Shown here piece after piece: positions 12,977 to 22,365 of a stretch of DNA of 64,000 nt. Position 1 is the first letter of the stretch, and each line of letters starts with the position of its first letter. The translations under genes and the position numbers were made by a program. Source of the DNA: Caprella mutica (Eukaryota; Arthropoda; Malacostraca; Amphipoda; Caprellidae); contig CANNZV010001129.1 of the NCBI GenBank assembly GCA_947561585.1, positions 310,001-374,000 of the forward strand, written 5' to 3'. Under the pieces are notes generated by a model that saw nothing but the letters and a program-made list of their open reading frames with translations, was not told the origin of the DNA and did no database searches.

Positions 12977-13511
12977 CCCTAATGAGTTTGACTATCAGGA
13001 TGTACGGGAAGGTTTGATTATGTGTATAAAAAACACATTTTAATTATAAGCATACGGTACTGTATTTTTTACAAGTTGATAGTACGTATATGTACTAAAC
13101 TAATGTGTACCAAATTTCATGTAAAAATATTGATCATTTAAGGAGAAATAAATACTTATGTATATAAGACATTGGCAACTGAGAGAGCAGAGCTGTGATT
13201 GGGTAGAGTGTGACCTGATCACAGCTCACGCTTATGTGTGTACTCCATGAAAACGTGGACTGATGTGTGCTTAGAGGTTAACCAAACTGTATATATACGT
13301 TGCCGCACGTCACCACAGTACAATTAATTTCCTAATTTACGTGATTTACGATTATACGTAAATGTTTTTAACTTTTAAATACAAAAAATATGTTTGGTAT
13401 TTATGAAAGAACGAGATCAAGAAAGTCCGCTAAATTTATAGGAATGACATGGAAGATATAAAGTAATTTAAAAAGAATGTGCTTAAAAAACTTACTTCAA
13501 ACTCATTACGG
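12977..13511. mobile_element. piggyBac-like MITE, copy 1 (TTAA target)
   Basis: The element is flanked by TTAA on both sides (12973-12976 and 13512-13515). It starts CCCTAATGAGTTTGACTATC and ends CTTCAAACTCATTACGG, an inverse of the start. TTAA target duplications and CCY-starting ends are the hallmark of the piggyBac superfamily. The 535-bp body is non-coding but contains GC-richer blocks (GAGAGAGCAGAGCTGTGATTGGG, CCATGAAAACGTGGACTGATGTGTG) conserved in copies at 39043-39529 and, inverted, 44300-45062. It is probably an internally deleted derivative mobilised in trans. Confidence 0.82.
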
Positions 13512-13515
13512 TTAA

Positions 13516-15734
13516 ATCTATTTCTGGAAATCTTGCAGACTTCATTCCAAAATGATAGGTGTAACAATTCTATCTCTTGTATATTTCATCTCTCAACTCC
13601 TGTCCTAAATTTGAGCTTCAGCCATTGTGGTACAAATCAGAGACTTTTGATCCACTTTATTCTCCCGTTACAAAACTTAGATTGTCACTATTTTGATATA
13701 AGGTATAATAAGAAAACCACAGGTTTATTAATGAGTTTTTGGTCTCCTCATACCAATTAATTATAAATTTATGGTACCTTAAAATTGTATGAAAGTGAAA
13801 TATTAGATTTTGAAAAAACTTATAGCTTTAGTCTCTATAGTAATATTGAAGAATATTTTCAATTAAGATAACCAAATCAATAAATAATTAATCAAAATAT
13901 AATACAATATTACTATTTGTAAATTAGTAATAAATAAGTGTTAACTAAATAAAATATATTCACCAAAATGCAATACATTTAACTTATTAAACTAACACAA
14001 CTGTTTTGTTTGGACCGTACCGTAACAATTTCAAGCGAAGGATAGAGTAATCCGTGGATTATTTACTCTGTGAAGAATTTTCAGGTGATGCAGCAAAATT
14101 TACTGCCCAGGATTAGGAGGTTGGACCACAACAAAATAAACAGTTATAATAGTTATAAAATATACTTTCGTTATTATATGTAATGGTGTTAGGGTAAGTA
14201 ACGTCAAAACAAGAGTTAGTTCACTTCTTACATTTATAACTTACAATCCTATTCACCAGTGAATGTGGCTTATGAAAATATTTAACAGTCCGGCAATAAG
14301 TAACTTACCTTAAGAAGCAAGTGGTTTTATAATTATTGTTTTGTTCTTGAGAAAGTATTGTTATTAATGATTTAGTACAAGTATAATAGGCAGTAATATC
14401 CAATGTTATTTAGTATGTCATCAATTCCTACGTCACCCACAACAAGAGAGTATTATGGCGTCACGGGAGCAAATAGCCAATTTTCTCTCTTTTCTTGGCT
14501 GAAGTCCCTTGTATTAGTTCAATGGACGGAATCAAGTGTTTCATTTTGTTTCGAAAGTCTGAAATCTCTTGAAAGAGCTCTTCAAATATCAAATACTCTC
14601 AGAGAAAAGAAACAATGAGGTGATGTTGGAAGAGATTATATGATAACAGAAAATCATCAGATTGAAAATATTAACTGTCTTACTTTGTTAGAGGACAGTG
14701 AAAGTGCGGGATGCGTTCAGTGAACAGTTGATGTAATGGAAGTAGTTGTCAGAGTATATGGTAAATTGAAATTATATAATGTGTATGTATGTTTTAATGC
14801 ATTTAATAATAAATACAGTGCAAGTTAGAAAAAACAGTGATGATAGTCACTGTGATACTGTATTATCAGATAAAAGAAATCACTGCATTATAGTAATTTG
14901 AAAAACTCAGTTTTTTAAATTACTCTATTCTTTCTATTATTTTCAAGTCCTACAAATTTGTTTACGCCAAATTTTAAAATAACTACAATTATTATTATTA
15001 AATATTTTGGAAATGTGAAATTAGTAAACTCTCAAAAAATATATTACACACTCACTTTTTCATTGACTACAAACTACGTTCGGTGTACAAAAGTAAATAA
15101 AATCAATTAGTAAACCTACGAACAATGTATATTCACTAACACAAAAAAAAGGAAACAATGGATATGTGAGTATTAAAAAAAGGAAACATAAAATTCTTGT
15201 CCCTTATGATGTTTTAACTTTCTATCACTGTATGCTAAGAACGTAAATTATTATATTCATCCTCAATGAAGTATTATGTAATATGGGATAATATTTTATA
15301 ATATAAAATTATTGATTAAATAACTGTTACATTATCATGTATCACTTTTCACTCAGATGTTTGAAATTTATACATATTTTTATGATGTTTTAACTTTCAT
15401 CAATTTAAGAAACTAAATGAATTATCAGTTTGTATATAAAATCGTACATCTTATTGCATGAAAAATATTAAATTAAACCGACTCAGACGTCTAACAAACA
15501 ACTATAAATTATGAAATAACTTTCCAGAGTTGATTGATGTAGATGCTAAGTTCAATCGTTTCGGTTACAACGAATGAAAGTTGAAATTTAGTGGTAGAGT
15601 TGAGAGAGAATTTAGAGCAATGATTAACCGGATATATTTTTGTTTGGAAACTTTAAGTCTCATTACTTCTCGTCCAAAACTAAATCATTTTTTATATGAA
15701 ATCTTTTGAGATTATAGTTGAGTATCTATTGAGT
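13516..15734. other. AT-rich spacer, no gene recognised
   Basis: No domain was recognised. A short frame at 14403-14618 (+) lies in a slightly GC-richer patch, but the encoded peptide is Ser-rich and unfamiliar. The phrase GATGTTTTAACTTTC occurs at both 15209 and 15381, a short direct repeat. Confidence 0.35.
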
Positions 15735-16206
15735 AGTGATGGGAGGAGGTTGTTGTTATTAAACACCTCTGTTAATTATCTCGTGCGTCAGACCTGTGTT
15801 CCGCTTAGTCAGCACATTCGAGTGACCGGTGACTGTCTTTGCTGGTTCTGACTGTACTTTGTAATTGTTAATCCCTTATGCAGCGCAATTAGCAGCATTA
15901 CTGCCATTCTTTGGTGCTTTTATTTAGGTTGTTTTTATCGTCAGTTAGTTTTGATTTTTATCTCTTTTAACCTTTTTATTCTGTAGTAAGCTAGTAAGTT
16001 AACCTTGTTTAGATGTGTTGCAGGAGGTTTAAGTTACAGCTGAGGTAGGAATTGTTGGTCTGCCTGGTGAACTCTGAACGTCTGCCAAGTGTTTCCAGAG
16101 TACTGAGCAGGGAGGTTGTTGACCCCTGAATGCTCATGGGCACTCCGGTTGAGGGGTGCTCGTGGCATTTGCTCTGTTTTGCCAGTCAGACTGCTATTTT
16201 ATTTTG

Positions 16207-16808
16207 ATGATTGAAGGTGAGGATGTGCTCTGTAGCTCATGTGACACACGTAATAACCGAAAGAAAAGAGTTAAATGTGCACTGTGTTCTGGATTGTTTC
16301 ATATGTCATGTGTGGGACTGACCAGGGCACAGGCGTCAGTTATAGTAAGATGGGTTTGTGTGGCGTGTCGAGGGCGGGGTACAATCGATGACCCCCCGGA
16401 GCGGCTCAATCAGCTGGTGAATTTGGAGGCATATATTGGTGGCTGTCGTAGCAGGTTGAGGGTCCTAAATACGATTCCCAGGGGATCAGTAATAGCTGTG
16501 GCGGGAGCCCTCCAACTGTTATTGCAGGGGGCTCTGACGCAGAAGACCCAATTAGCATGGACAAGGCTTATGAGCTTCTGCTACTGGGGGCTACAGTGCC
16601 CAGATGGCGGTAGGGAAGGTCGTAAGGTTTCTCTTGCTACCAAAATCAATCGGCAGATGGCCCAATTTTTAGAGACTGACTCCCTACCTACGCTGCCTGA
16701 ACCCATAATCCCAGTTGTTAATAATCGACACGCTTCAGACGATGACAAGTTACAAAAGTTGAAAAAAAGAGTGGCAGCTAAGTTTGCAGATGGTGACGTG
16801 AGTGGAGC
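16207..16808 (+). CDS. N-terminal PHD-finger part of the retrotransposon ORF (interrupted)
   Basis: This encodes the front of the retrotransposon protein. A C4HC3 PHD finger is complete: counting from an upstream in-frame ATG at 16156, Cys26, Cys29, Cys41, Cys44, His49, Cys52, Cys68 and Cys71 have canonical spacing, with the conserved Trp66 before the last pair. PHD fingers usually read histone tails and could steer integration or RNP binding; that role is inference. I prefer the ATG at 16207 (Met18), just before the finger, over 16156, whose leader is hydrophobic and unlike the rest. After the finger come about 150 residues of Gly/Ala/Leu-rich and Lys-rich linker. The frame is cut at 16808 by the LTR insertion and terminates in the inserted DNA at 16821. 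Confidence 0.8.
16804..16808. repeat. Target-site duplication GGAGC, left copy
   Basis: GGAGC directly precedes TG, the 5' terminal dinucleotide of the LTR insertion. The same five bases follow the terminal CA at 19585-19589. Joining across one copy keeps the retrotransposon codons in phase. Confidence 0.85.
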
Positions 16809-16830
16809 TGTTAACGACTAAATATTAACA
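16809..16830 (+). repeat. 5' LTR remnant of only 22 bp
   Basis: The segment runs from TG at the target duplication to CA just before the primer-binding-site candidate. Its last 7 bases (ATTAACA) equal the last 7 of the 3' LTR, and its first four (TGTT) equal the first four of the 3' LTR. The simplest reading is a 5' LTR that lost nearly everything between its ends. Its first part, TGTTAACGACTAAA, also occurs inverted in the 3' LTR at about 19528-19542. Confidence 0.6.
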
Positions 16831-16831
16831 T

Positions 16832-16849
16832 TGGCATCTTCGACGGGAT
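16832..16849 (+). promoter_or_regulatory. Primer-binding-site candidate
   Basis: TGGCATCTTCGACGGGAT begins one base after the LTR CA. It starts with TGG, the complement of the tRNA CCA tail, and its complement can be laid out as a T-stem, acceptor stem and discriminator base of a tRNA 3' end. I could not identify the tRNA. Confidence 0.55.
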
Positions 16850-17186
16850 GGATGCGTGATAAAGAGATATATGGATTACAAATGGAATAAGATAGACAGA
16901 AGTGATACAGTGAAAAACGAACTAAGTTAGTGAATTGTGGTGAAACTGCAAGAGTGTAATCGCAAGAGAACTCGTGAGGGTTTGTTTCACTGGGCAGTAA
17001 AACGGATTGTAACTACAAGAAAACCCGTGAGGGTTGGTTACCATTAAATCTGTACCACAAGCACTAACGACGACGACGAGTCAAAGGGAAAGTTGATCAC
17101 TGAGGAAACAGGAGTAGAAGAGCAGGTCACTGAAGAACTGAATAAAAGAAGAGTAAATTTGCCGGTGGTTCCTAACTAAACACAAA

Positions 17187-17921
17187 ATGAGTCAATCAGA
17201 CAGTGACCCGGAAATACTATACGATCAACCAGATAGTGACATCGAAATCCTCTATTTCACAATAGGCAAAAGGAGGATTACTACCAGTCACTACCCAGAT
17301 AAGGTAAAGAAAATTAAACTTGAAAATCATCAATCTAACGTTCGCCAACCACTATTCACATTGTTGAACAAAACGGCAAGAGTGGAATTGCTGAGAATAT
17401 CAAAGCCCTTAATGGAAGAGCTACAGGAAAACAGTGGCTGGATAAAAATGAGCGACTGTGAACAATTTATTGCAGCTGACGAACAACGACAGAAGAAACT
17501 TAATAAGTCTCCTGACTCCGAGAAAAGTGAAGTTTATAAATATGAAAACATCGATAATTGTGAAAAACACATTATGGCTGACGAAAAACGACGGAGGAGG
17601 ATCTGTGATACCTTTCCTGACTGCGAGGAGGGTGACAGTAAGAAGAACCTTTCTAACAGAATCCGTGAAGGACGTATAGAGGCGCTACAAGCACTACGGC
17701 TTTCGTTAGAAGAAAGGGGGAAACAGAGAGAAGCCTGCAAGGACATTTGCCATACAGTACAAGAGCATAAGGAAGTAGCACGACCAACCAGTGCATTCAG
17801 TTCACCAGACGAGCCAGAAGGTGATCAGCTGGGGTCAACGACCGCCGCATGCAGTCATGATGAAAATGCACTGGACAAACCTGAAGAACATCTAGACAAA
17901 AGACATCTCAATGGGACCTGA
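17187..17921 (+). CDS. Acidic 244-residue ORF of the nested LTR element, unknown function
   Basis: I do not recognise this protein. It is hydrophilic and rich in Asp, Glu, Lys and Arg. The N-terminus has a duplicated DSDPEILY / DSDIEILY motif (residues 5-12 and 16-23). The middle has a second duplication: residues 91-114 (CEQFIAADEQRQKK...) and 125-148 (CEKHIMADEKRRRR...). The C-terminal third (about 155-244) is predicted by eye as a charged helix followed by a disordered acidic tail. There is no CCHC zinc knuckle, protease or polymerase motif, so it is not an ordinary Gag-Pol. An acidic-flanked EIL core resembles SUMO-interacting motifs, which is speculation. It is the only ORF in the element and is fully open, which argues it had a function. 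Confidence 0.65.
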   Translation: MSQSDSDPEILYDQPDSDIEILYFTIGKRRITTSHYPDKVKKIKLENHQSNVRQPLFTLLNKTARVELLRISKPLMEELQENSGWIKMSDCEQFIAADEQRQKKLNKSPDSEKSEVYKYENIDNCEKHIMADEKRRRRICDTFPDCEEGDSKKNLSNRIREGRIEALQALRLSLEERGKQREACKDICHTVQEHKEVARPTSAFSSPDEPEGDQLGSTTAACSHDENALDKPEEHLDKRHLNGT

Positions 17922-18616
17922 ACCAGATATACGGTATCGGGAATATTCCTCAATAAATGTTTTATTAACTTAGATGTTAGTTAAGTGTATATTATTATAT
18001 ATATGAGTATCAATAGTGTTTAATATGAATGATAATAATTCATCATGGATAAAATATAATATTAATACCGGTTATTGTGGTGTAAACCGAGGTAAAATAA
18101 GTTCTTTTTCGCAAACTTAGAAAGAAGTTTTGCAGTAGATTATAACAGGTTTTTGAATGAAGGTCGCAGTAACTTTGTGGTAGAAAGTGAAAGTTTAGCC
18201 TATATGGTTTTATTTTACTGATATATGCTATATGTTGGATATTGTTGGATGTAATTCACTAAGGATAATGAATGATAAGGCATTGTAATGTACTTATATA
18301 TTGTATTTTGATTTATTGTTAACTTTTTAAGGTTGAAAAACGTAAGACGTTAAAACGAGAGAATATTGATAAAAGATAATATGAGTTAATGTGTTCTAAA
18401 TGTCTAATGCTTTTATTCGATATAAATGTAATTTTATACAGGAAATGTTGAATATTTCTGTAATTGTTTGGTCATATATAAAATAATTATATTTTGATTT
18501 CATGCTTGACTTTGTAACTATGTTATATTATAAATATTGGGTATTGATATTGAAGCTTGGTATGATACATGTATACTGTATTCTGTTCGGTTATTGAAAA
18601 CATGATAACATGTTTT
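17922..18616 (+). other. AT-rich non-coding internal region of the LTR element
   Basis: About 0.7 kb between the ORF stop and the polypurine tract. It is strongly AT-rich, with no open frame of note. In an autonomous relative this is where pol would lie; here pol is absent. Confidence 0.6.
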
Positions 18617-18636
18617 GAAAGAAAAAGGGGGGGGGG
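18617..18636 (+). promoter_or_regulatory. Polypurine tract
   Basis: GAAAGAAAAA followed by ten G, directly upstream of the TG that starts the 3' LTR (a CAG lies between). This is the standard plus-strand primer position for LTR retroelements. Confidence 0.8.
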
Positions 18637-18639
18637 CAG

Positions 18640-19584
18640 TGTTGAAGGCAACCTGTAACTTCAACACTGTTTGCATATTTCCCCGTTAATTTTATCCATT
18701 TCAAGCTAAGTAATAGTTACATTTCGAGAAATAAATGAATAACTAAAAATGACATAGTTATATTCTAAAAGCTTTCTAAAAAGATAAGGCTATAATGAAA
18801 AAATAGTATTACATATTGTGGGTTAATTAAACTCTTTATATTCTGAAAACGTGTTTGTTAAAAATGTGTTACATTAATCGTTTGCAAATCTCTTAGCAAA
18901 AAGATTGTAAAGTTGCGTCTTGCATTATTGCACATTCCCTATAAGGAATACAAGCATGGCGTATACAATACGAGTTGATTAGCCAATGTAAGAATCTCCC
19001 AATTATGGATAATAAATGTCAAGCAAAGAAGTACTTAAATAAAGTGTTTATGTAAAGAGAGCTGTGAGATTTTCACAGAGAGTTTAGAATGGGTATAAAA
19101 AACTGATGTTATACCTAGGGTGTGGTACCAGAGTCAACCTTGAATGGTTAGATTTTTCTGTACTTCCACACTATATATATTTGATATTTTTCTATCTAGA
19201 GTCAGTGGGGAATTAGAACTCGTCACTCACCTAGGAGACTCACACTAGTCCTGTGCTCCTCTAGGCACAGAATAGTTTCTGTATTCTAATAGTACGTTGT
19301 AGATTTTACTGTAATGTAAAACATTTCATCTGTATCACTGTACCAACTACTATTAAAAGATAACAGAATTGTTGTTCTCCTATCACTTGAATCCTTCAGT
19401 TTTCTTATGTCCATATAAGTCCATAGTCTAATTGTCACGTTAAGAATTCCGTGAATCAAGCCTCTTAATCGTAATAGAGATTAATATTACATAAACGAAG
19501 ACAAGAAATATTTAAAGAAGTTAACAGTTTAGTCGTTAACACATGTCAGCTTAAATATTAACGTTAACAGACAAAAGATTAACA
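18640..19584 (+). repeat. 3' LTR of the nested element (945 bp)
   Basis: It begins TGTTGAAGGCAACC and ends AAGATTAACA before the target duplication. The first 30 bases form a hairpin (CAGTGTTGAAG against CTTCAACACTG). A TATAAAA-like box lies at about 19095 and AATAAA at about 19037. The 19090-19270 stretch is GC-richer and could hold the U3/R promoter; the position of R was not determined. Two short inverted/direct motifs, GTTTAGTCGTTAAC and TAAATATTAACGTTAAC, lie near the end. Confidence 0.72.
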
Positions 19585-19589
19585 GGAGC
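19585..19589. repeat. Target-site duplication GGAGC, right copy
   Basis: Pairs with 16804-16808. From position 19590 the retrotransposon frame resumes in the same phase as the upstream PHD segment. Confidence 0.85.
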
Positions 19590-21891
19590 AGTTCGTGAGC
19601 TGTCATCTTCGGATGGACTGGCCCAACGAAACGAAGAGACTGTCAGAGCGTTGAGGTCTAAACACCCGCCTGCCCCGCTAGACTTGATGATGCCAGAGCC
19701 TCCGGATAATTCTCTAGTTGTGCCTATTGTTTCGGAGGAGGATGTCCGGAGGGCTGTTAATTCTTTTCGTCCTGGTTCTGCCGGACGACCTGATGGCCTC
19801 AGGCCAGGTCATTTGAAGACGCTATTGTCCCATTCATCTGCAGAGGCTGGAGTACGTCTTTTGACCACTCTGACAGATTTTGTGAATGCGATATTGAGAG
19901 GAGAAGTTCCTGATTTTGCTTTGTCAACTTTCTATGGAGCCACATTGTGCGCTTTAACCAAAAAGGATGGTGGCAACAGACCCATAGCAGTAGGTAATAC
20001 CTTGCGTAGGTTGGCTGCCAAGGTTGGTGCGCGCCCCTTATCACACTCTCTTGGTAGTGAATTAAGACCGGTTCAGCTTGGGTTCTCTACGAAGGGTGGC
20101 TGTGAAGCTGCCGCACATTCTGCAAGACGGTACTTGAATGACTGTAACCATAGGAGGATGTTTCTCAAGGTGGATATGAAAAACGCTTTCAATTGTCTGA
20201 GGAGAGATACCTTCCTTACTGCTATTCGTAACCGTGTGCCGGAGCTATATAGACTCCTTTGGCAAGCTTATTCTTCGCCTTCAGCTTTGTTTTTTGGTGA
20301 AGAGGTGCTGAGGTCGGAGACAGGTATCCAGCAGGGTGACCCTTTTGGACCGGCTATGTTTGCTCTTGGAATTGACGAGGTGGCTCGCAGGGTTGAGTCA
20401 GAGTTCAATGTATGGTATCTGGACGACGCAGCCCTGGGAGATACACCGGAGAGAGTTTTGGAGGACGTAAAAACCTTGATAGATGGGTTGAGTACCATCG
20501 GACTTGAAGTTAATAGCGCAAAATGTGAGCTGACCATTCTCGATGATAACGCCCCTGGTGAAACAGAATTGTTGTTCCGGGCAGTGCTTCCAAATGTCAG
20601 AGTGGTTCATAAGGACAATTGCTCCTTGTTGGGTGCGCCTTTAAGTGACTTGGGTATCCCCGAGGAGATTTTAAGGAAGAAAGAAGATCTGGATCTCATG
20701 GTCTCTCGATTGCGGTTGGTGGATAACCATCAAGCCTTCTTTTTGTTGAGAAATGTTTTCTCCATTCCGAAGCTACAATATGTTCTGCGGGCTTCTCCAG
20801 CTTACAAGCACGTAGTCGAACTTAGCTGCTTTGATGAATCACTTAGATCTGCCGTTGCCAGTGTGACCAATGTAGAGATGTCAGCTGATTCTTGGGTTCA
20901 GGCAACTTTACCGGTTGGCCTTGGTGGACTAGGTTGTAGGAGAGCTGGAGATATTGCCTTGCCTGCTTTTGTGTCTTCAATGTATTCTGTGAGTGATTTG
21001 GTTGAAACTATTCTTTCTAATATTAATATAGTCGATACCGGAGAGCTTACAGATGCAGTTGGGACATGGAGGCAGGGTTTACAGGCTGGTCTCCCGGTAC
21101 CAGTCCATGAGTCCAGTCAAAAAGAATGGGATACACCACGGGCTCATTCATTAATGGAGAGTCTGTTGGCTAGAGCTGATCAGGTGGCAAGGGCACGACT
21201 ATTATCTGCATCTCTTAAAGAAACTGGAGTGTGGTTGAACGCGATTCCCATACCGTCATTGGGTACACAGCTCGATCCAGAGGTCCTGAGGGTAGCCATT
21301 GCTCTCAGAGTTGGTGCCAGAGTTTGTGAACTTCATTCTCGCCGCTGTGGCAGTGGGATGGATGTCAGAGGACTGCATGGCCTGTCTTGTAGGTACAGTT
21401 CTGGGCGTCACCCAAGACATGCAGCAATGAATGATGTGGTAAAACGGGCTTTGCAGAGAGCAGGACTCCCTTCAGTACTTGAGCCTCCTGGACTTGACAG
21501 AGGTGATGGTAAACGCCCAGATGGGATTACTGTGTTTCCTTACATGAATGGAAAGAGTCTGATTTGGGATTGCACGTGTGTCGACACATTTGCCGAGACA
21601 CACCTCAATGATTCCGCAGTTGAGGCCGGATCAGCTGCCGGGGCTGCGGAGAACCGTAAACGTCAGAAATACTCCGCCCTTGGAGATGCATACATATTTG
21701 AGCCAATTGTTATAGAGACCACAGGAGCGTACGGTAGAACGACCTCCTTAATCATGAAGTGCATAGGTAGACGCCTTGTTGAGACAACGCATGATCCAAG
21801 GGAGTCTGCCTGGTTCCAACAGCGAATGGCTCTTGCGATCCAGAGAGGGAATGCCTTCAGCATCCTCTCAGCCGCGAAGGAGAGGTTTTAG
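19590..21891 (+). CDS. Reverse transcriptase / restriction-like endonuclease part of the retrotransposon
   Basis: The frame continues from the PHD segment once the insertion is removed; the first in-frame ATG inside this part is at 19651. Numbered from there (746 residues): PGSAGRPDGLRPGHLK at about 41-56 (fingers), RPIAV at 110-114, motif A VDMKNAF with Asp175, motif B GIQQGDPFGP at 225-234, the catalytic YLDD at 256-259, and GLEVNSAKCEL at 284-294. All key RT residues are intact. A Cys/His group (C559, C566, H576, C580) precedes a nuclease-like region: GRHPRH..ND (585-595), KRPDG (621-625) and WDCTCVDT (639-646). This fits a PD-X(n)-D restriction-like fold. It should nick target DNA and prime cDNA synthesis there. 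The part is open to its stop at 21891. Confidence 0.88.
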
Positions 21892-21905
21892 AGGGTCGGG
21901 TCCAC

Positions 21906-21947
21906 TCCTTCAGGGAACTCAACCCCTCACTCGTAGTTCCTGAAGGA
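21906..21947 (+). promoter_or_regulatory. Hairpin in the 3' UTR of the retrotransposon
   Basis: TCCTTCAGGGAACT and AGTTCCTGAAGGA pair with one bulged base, leaving a 15-nt loop. It lies just after the RT stop codon and within 60 bases of the poly(A) tail. By analogy with other target-primed elements, a 3' UTR structure may be what the RT binds. That role is inference. Confidence 0.6.
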
Positions 21948-22000
21948 ATTTCCTCTTCTGTAAAGATTTTATCCTTCTTGTTTTTAATGGAAAAATATTG

Positions 22001-22006
<6 letters not shown>

Positions 22007-22035
<29 letters not shown>
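22007..22035 (+). other. Poly(A) tail of the non-LTR retrotransposon
   Basis: Twenty-nine A residues end the element. No AATAAA lies close upstream, so the tail may be added during retrotransposition or templated by the element RNA. Confidence 0.85.
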
Positions 22036-22038
<3 letters not shown>

Positions 22039-22261
22039 GACAATATAATAATGTCATCGACTCATCATTTGAAATAAGTTAGGAATATAAAAGCTACATT
22101 TATTTGTTTGTCAATATGCAAGGTTCTTCTTGTTCATGTCATGATGTCCATAATAGTTGACTTTAAGGCGATGGAATACATCCTCTACAACAAAAACAAC
22201 TGTAATTAAATGTCTAATCATTAAAATATTATGCAAGTTTCTTCGAGTGCATGATGTAAGG

Positions 22262-22365
22262 GCTTAATTCTCAGCCTATATGCAAGTTAGGCCTATCAGT
22301 CACATTGATGGACAGATTCACTTAGCCACTTGACTTAAAGATGGTGTGAGGAAGAATAAAATTCA
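22262..22365. repeat. Dispersed repeat, inverted partner of 12717-12812
   Basis: Contains GCCTATCAGTCACATTGATGG, CACTTAGCCAC and GACTTAAAGATGGTGTGAGG, the inverse complement of the earlier copy. A downstream phrase AATGAGAATGAAAAAACCTG also has a counterpart near 12400, so the family is probably longer than the conserved core. Confidence 0.6.

Larger units (their letters stand above)
16809..19584 (+). mobile_element. Nested non-autonomous LTR retroelement
   Basis: The 2776-bp insertion is bounded by TG...CA and the 5-bp duplication GGAGC. In order it holds a 22-bp 5' LTR remnant, a primer-binding-site candidate, a leader, a 244-codon ORF (17187-17921), about 0.7 kb of AT-rich non-coding sequence, a polypurine tract and a 945-bp 3' LTR. 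No protease, RT, RNase H or integrase is present, so it must have used enzymes from another element (LARD-like organisation). A 5-bp duplication fits Ty3/gypsy or BEL/Pao integrases; which one is not decidable here. It lies in the same orientation as the host retrotransposon. Confidence 0.82.
15735..22035 (+). mobile_element. PHD-RT-endonuclease non-LTR retrotransposon
   Basis: A sharp rise in GC content from about 15735 marks a probable 5' UTR. It is followed by a PHD-finger coding segment (to 16808), a nested LTR insertion (16809-19584), the rest of the ORF with reverse transcriptase and a C-terminal nuclease-like domain (to 21891), a short 3' UTR with a hairpin, and 29 consecutive A residues (22007-22035). 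The poly(A) end and the RT type show a target-primed non-LTR element, not an LTR element. No clear target-site duplication was found, so the 5' boundary is approximate. No apurinic-type endonuclease is visible; cleavage is probably by the restriction-like domain. The clade was not assigned. Confidence 0.85.

Noticed and set aside
13479..13760. 93-codon frame overlapping the right end of a TTAA MITE
   Set aside because: It starts inside the mobile element and runs out into spacer, so it is composite and unlikely to be a gene.
16831..16850. Similarity between ...GGCATCTTCGACGGGATGG after the left insertion point and GTCATCTTCGGATGGACTGG after the right one, as if the retrotransposon continued
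   Set aside because: The similarity is short, does not keep the frame, and is better explained by the primer-binding-site candidate. The target duplication and phase support a clean insertion.
19799..20610. Several minus-strand frames opposite the reverse transcriptase
   Set aside because: They are shadows of the real plus-strand RT coding sequence, which has all expected motifs.
22001..22080. Target-site duplication of the non-LTR element (GTTGA after the poly(A), and GTTGAG near 15717)
   Set aside because: Only five bases match and the 5' boundary is uncertain, so it cannot be supported.
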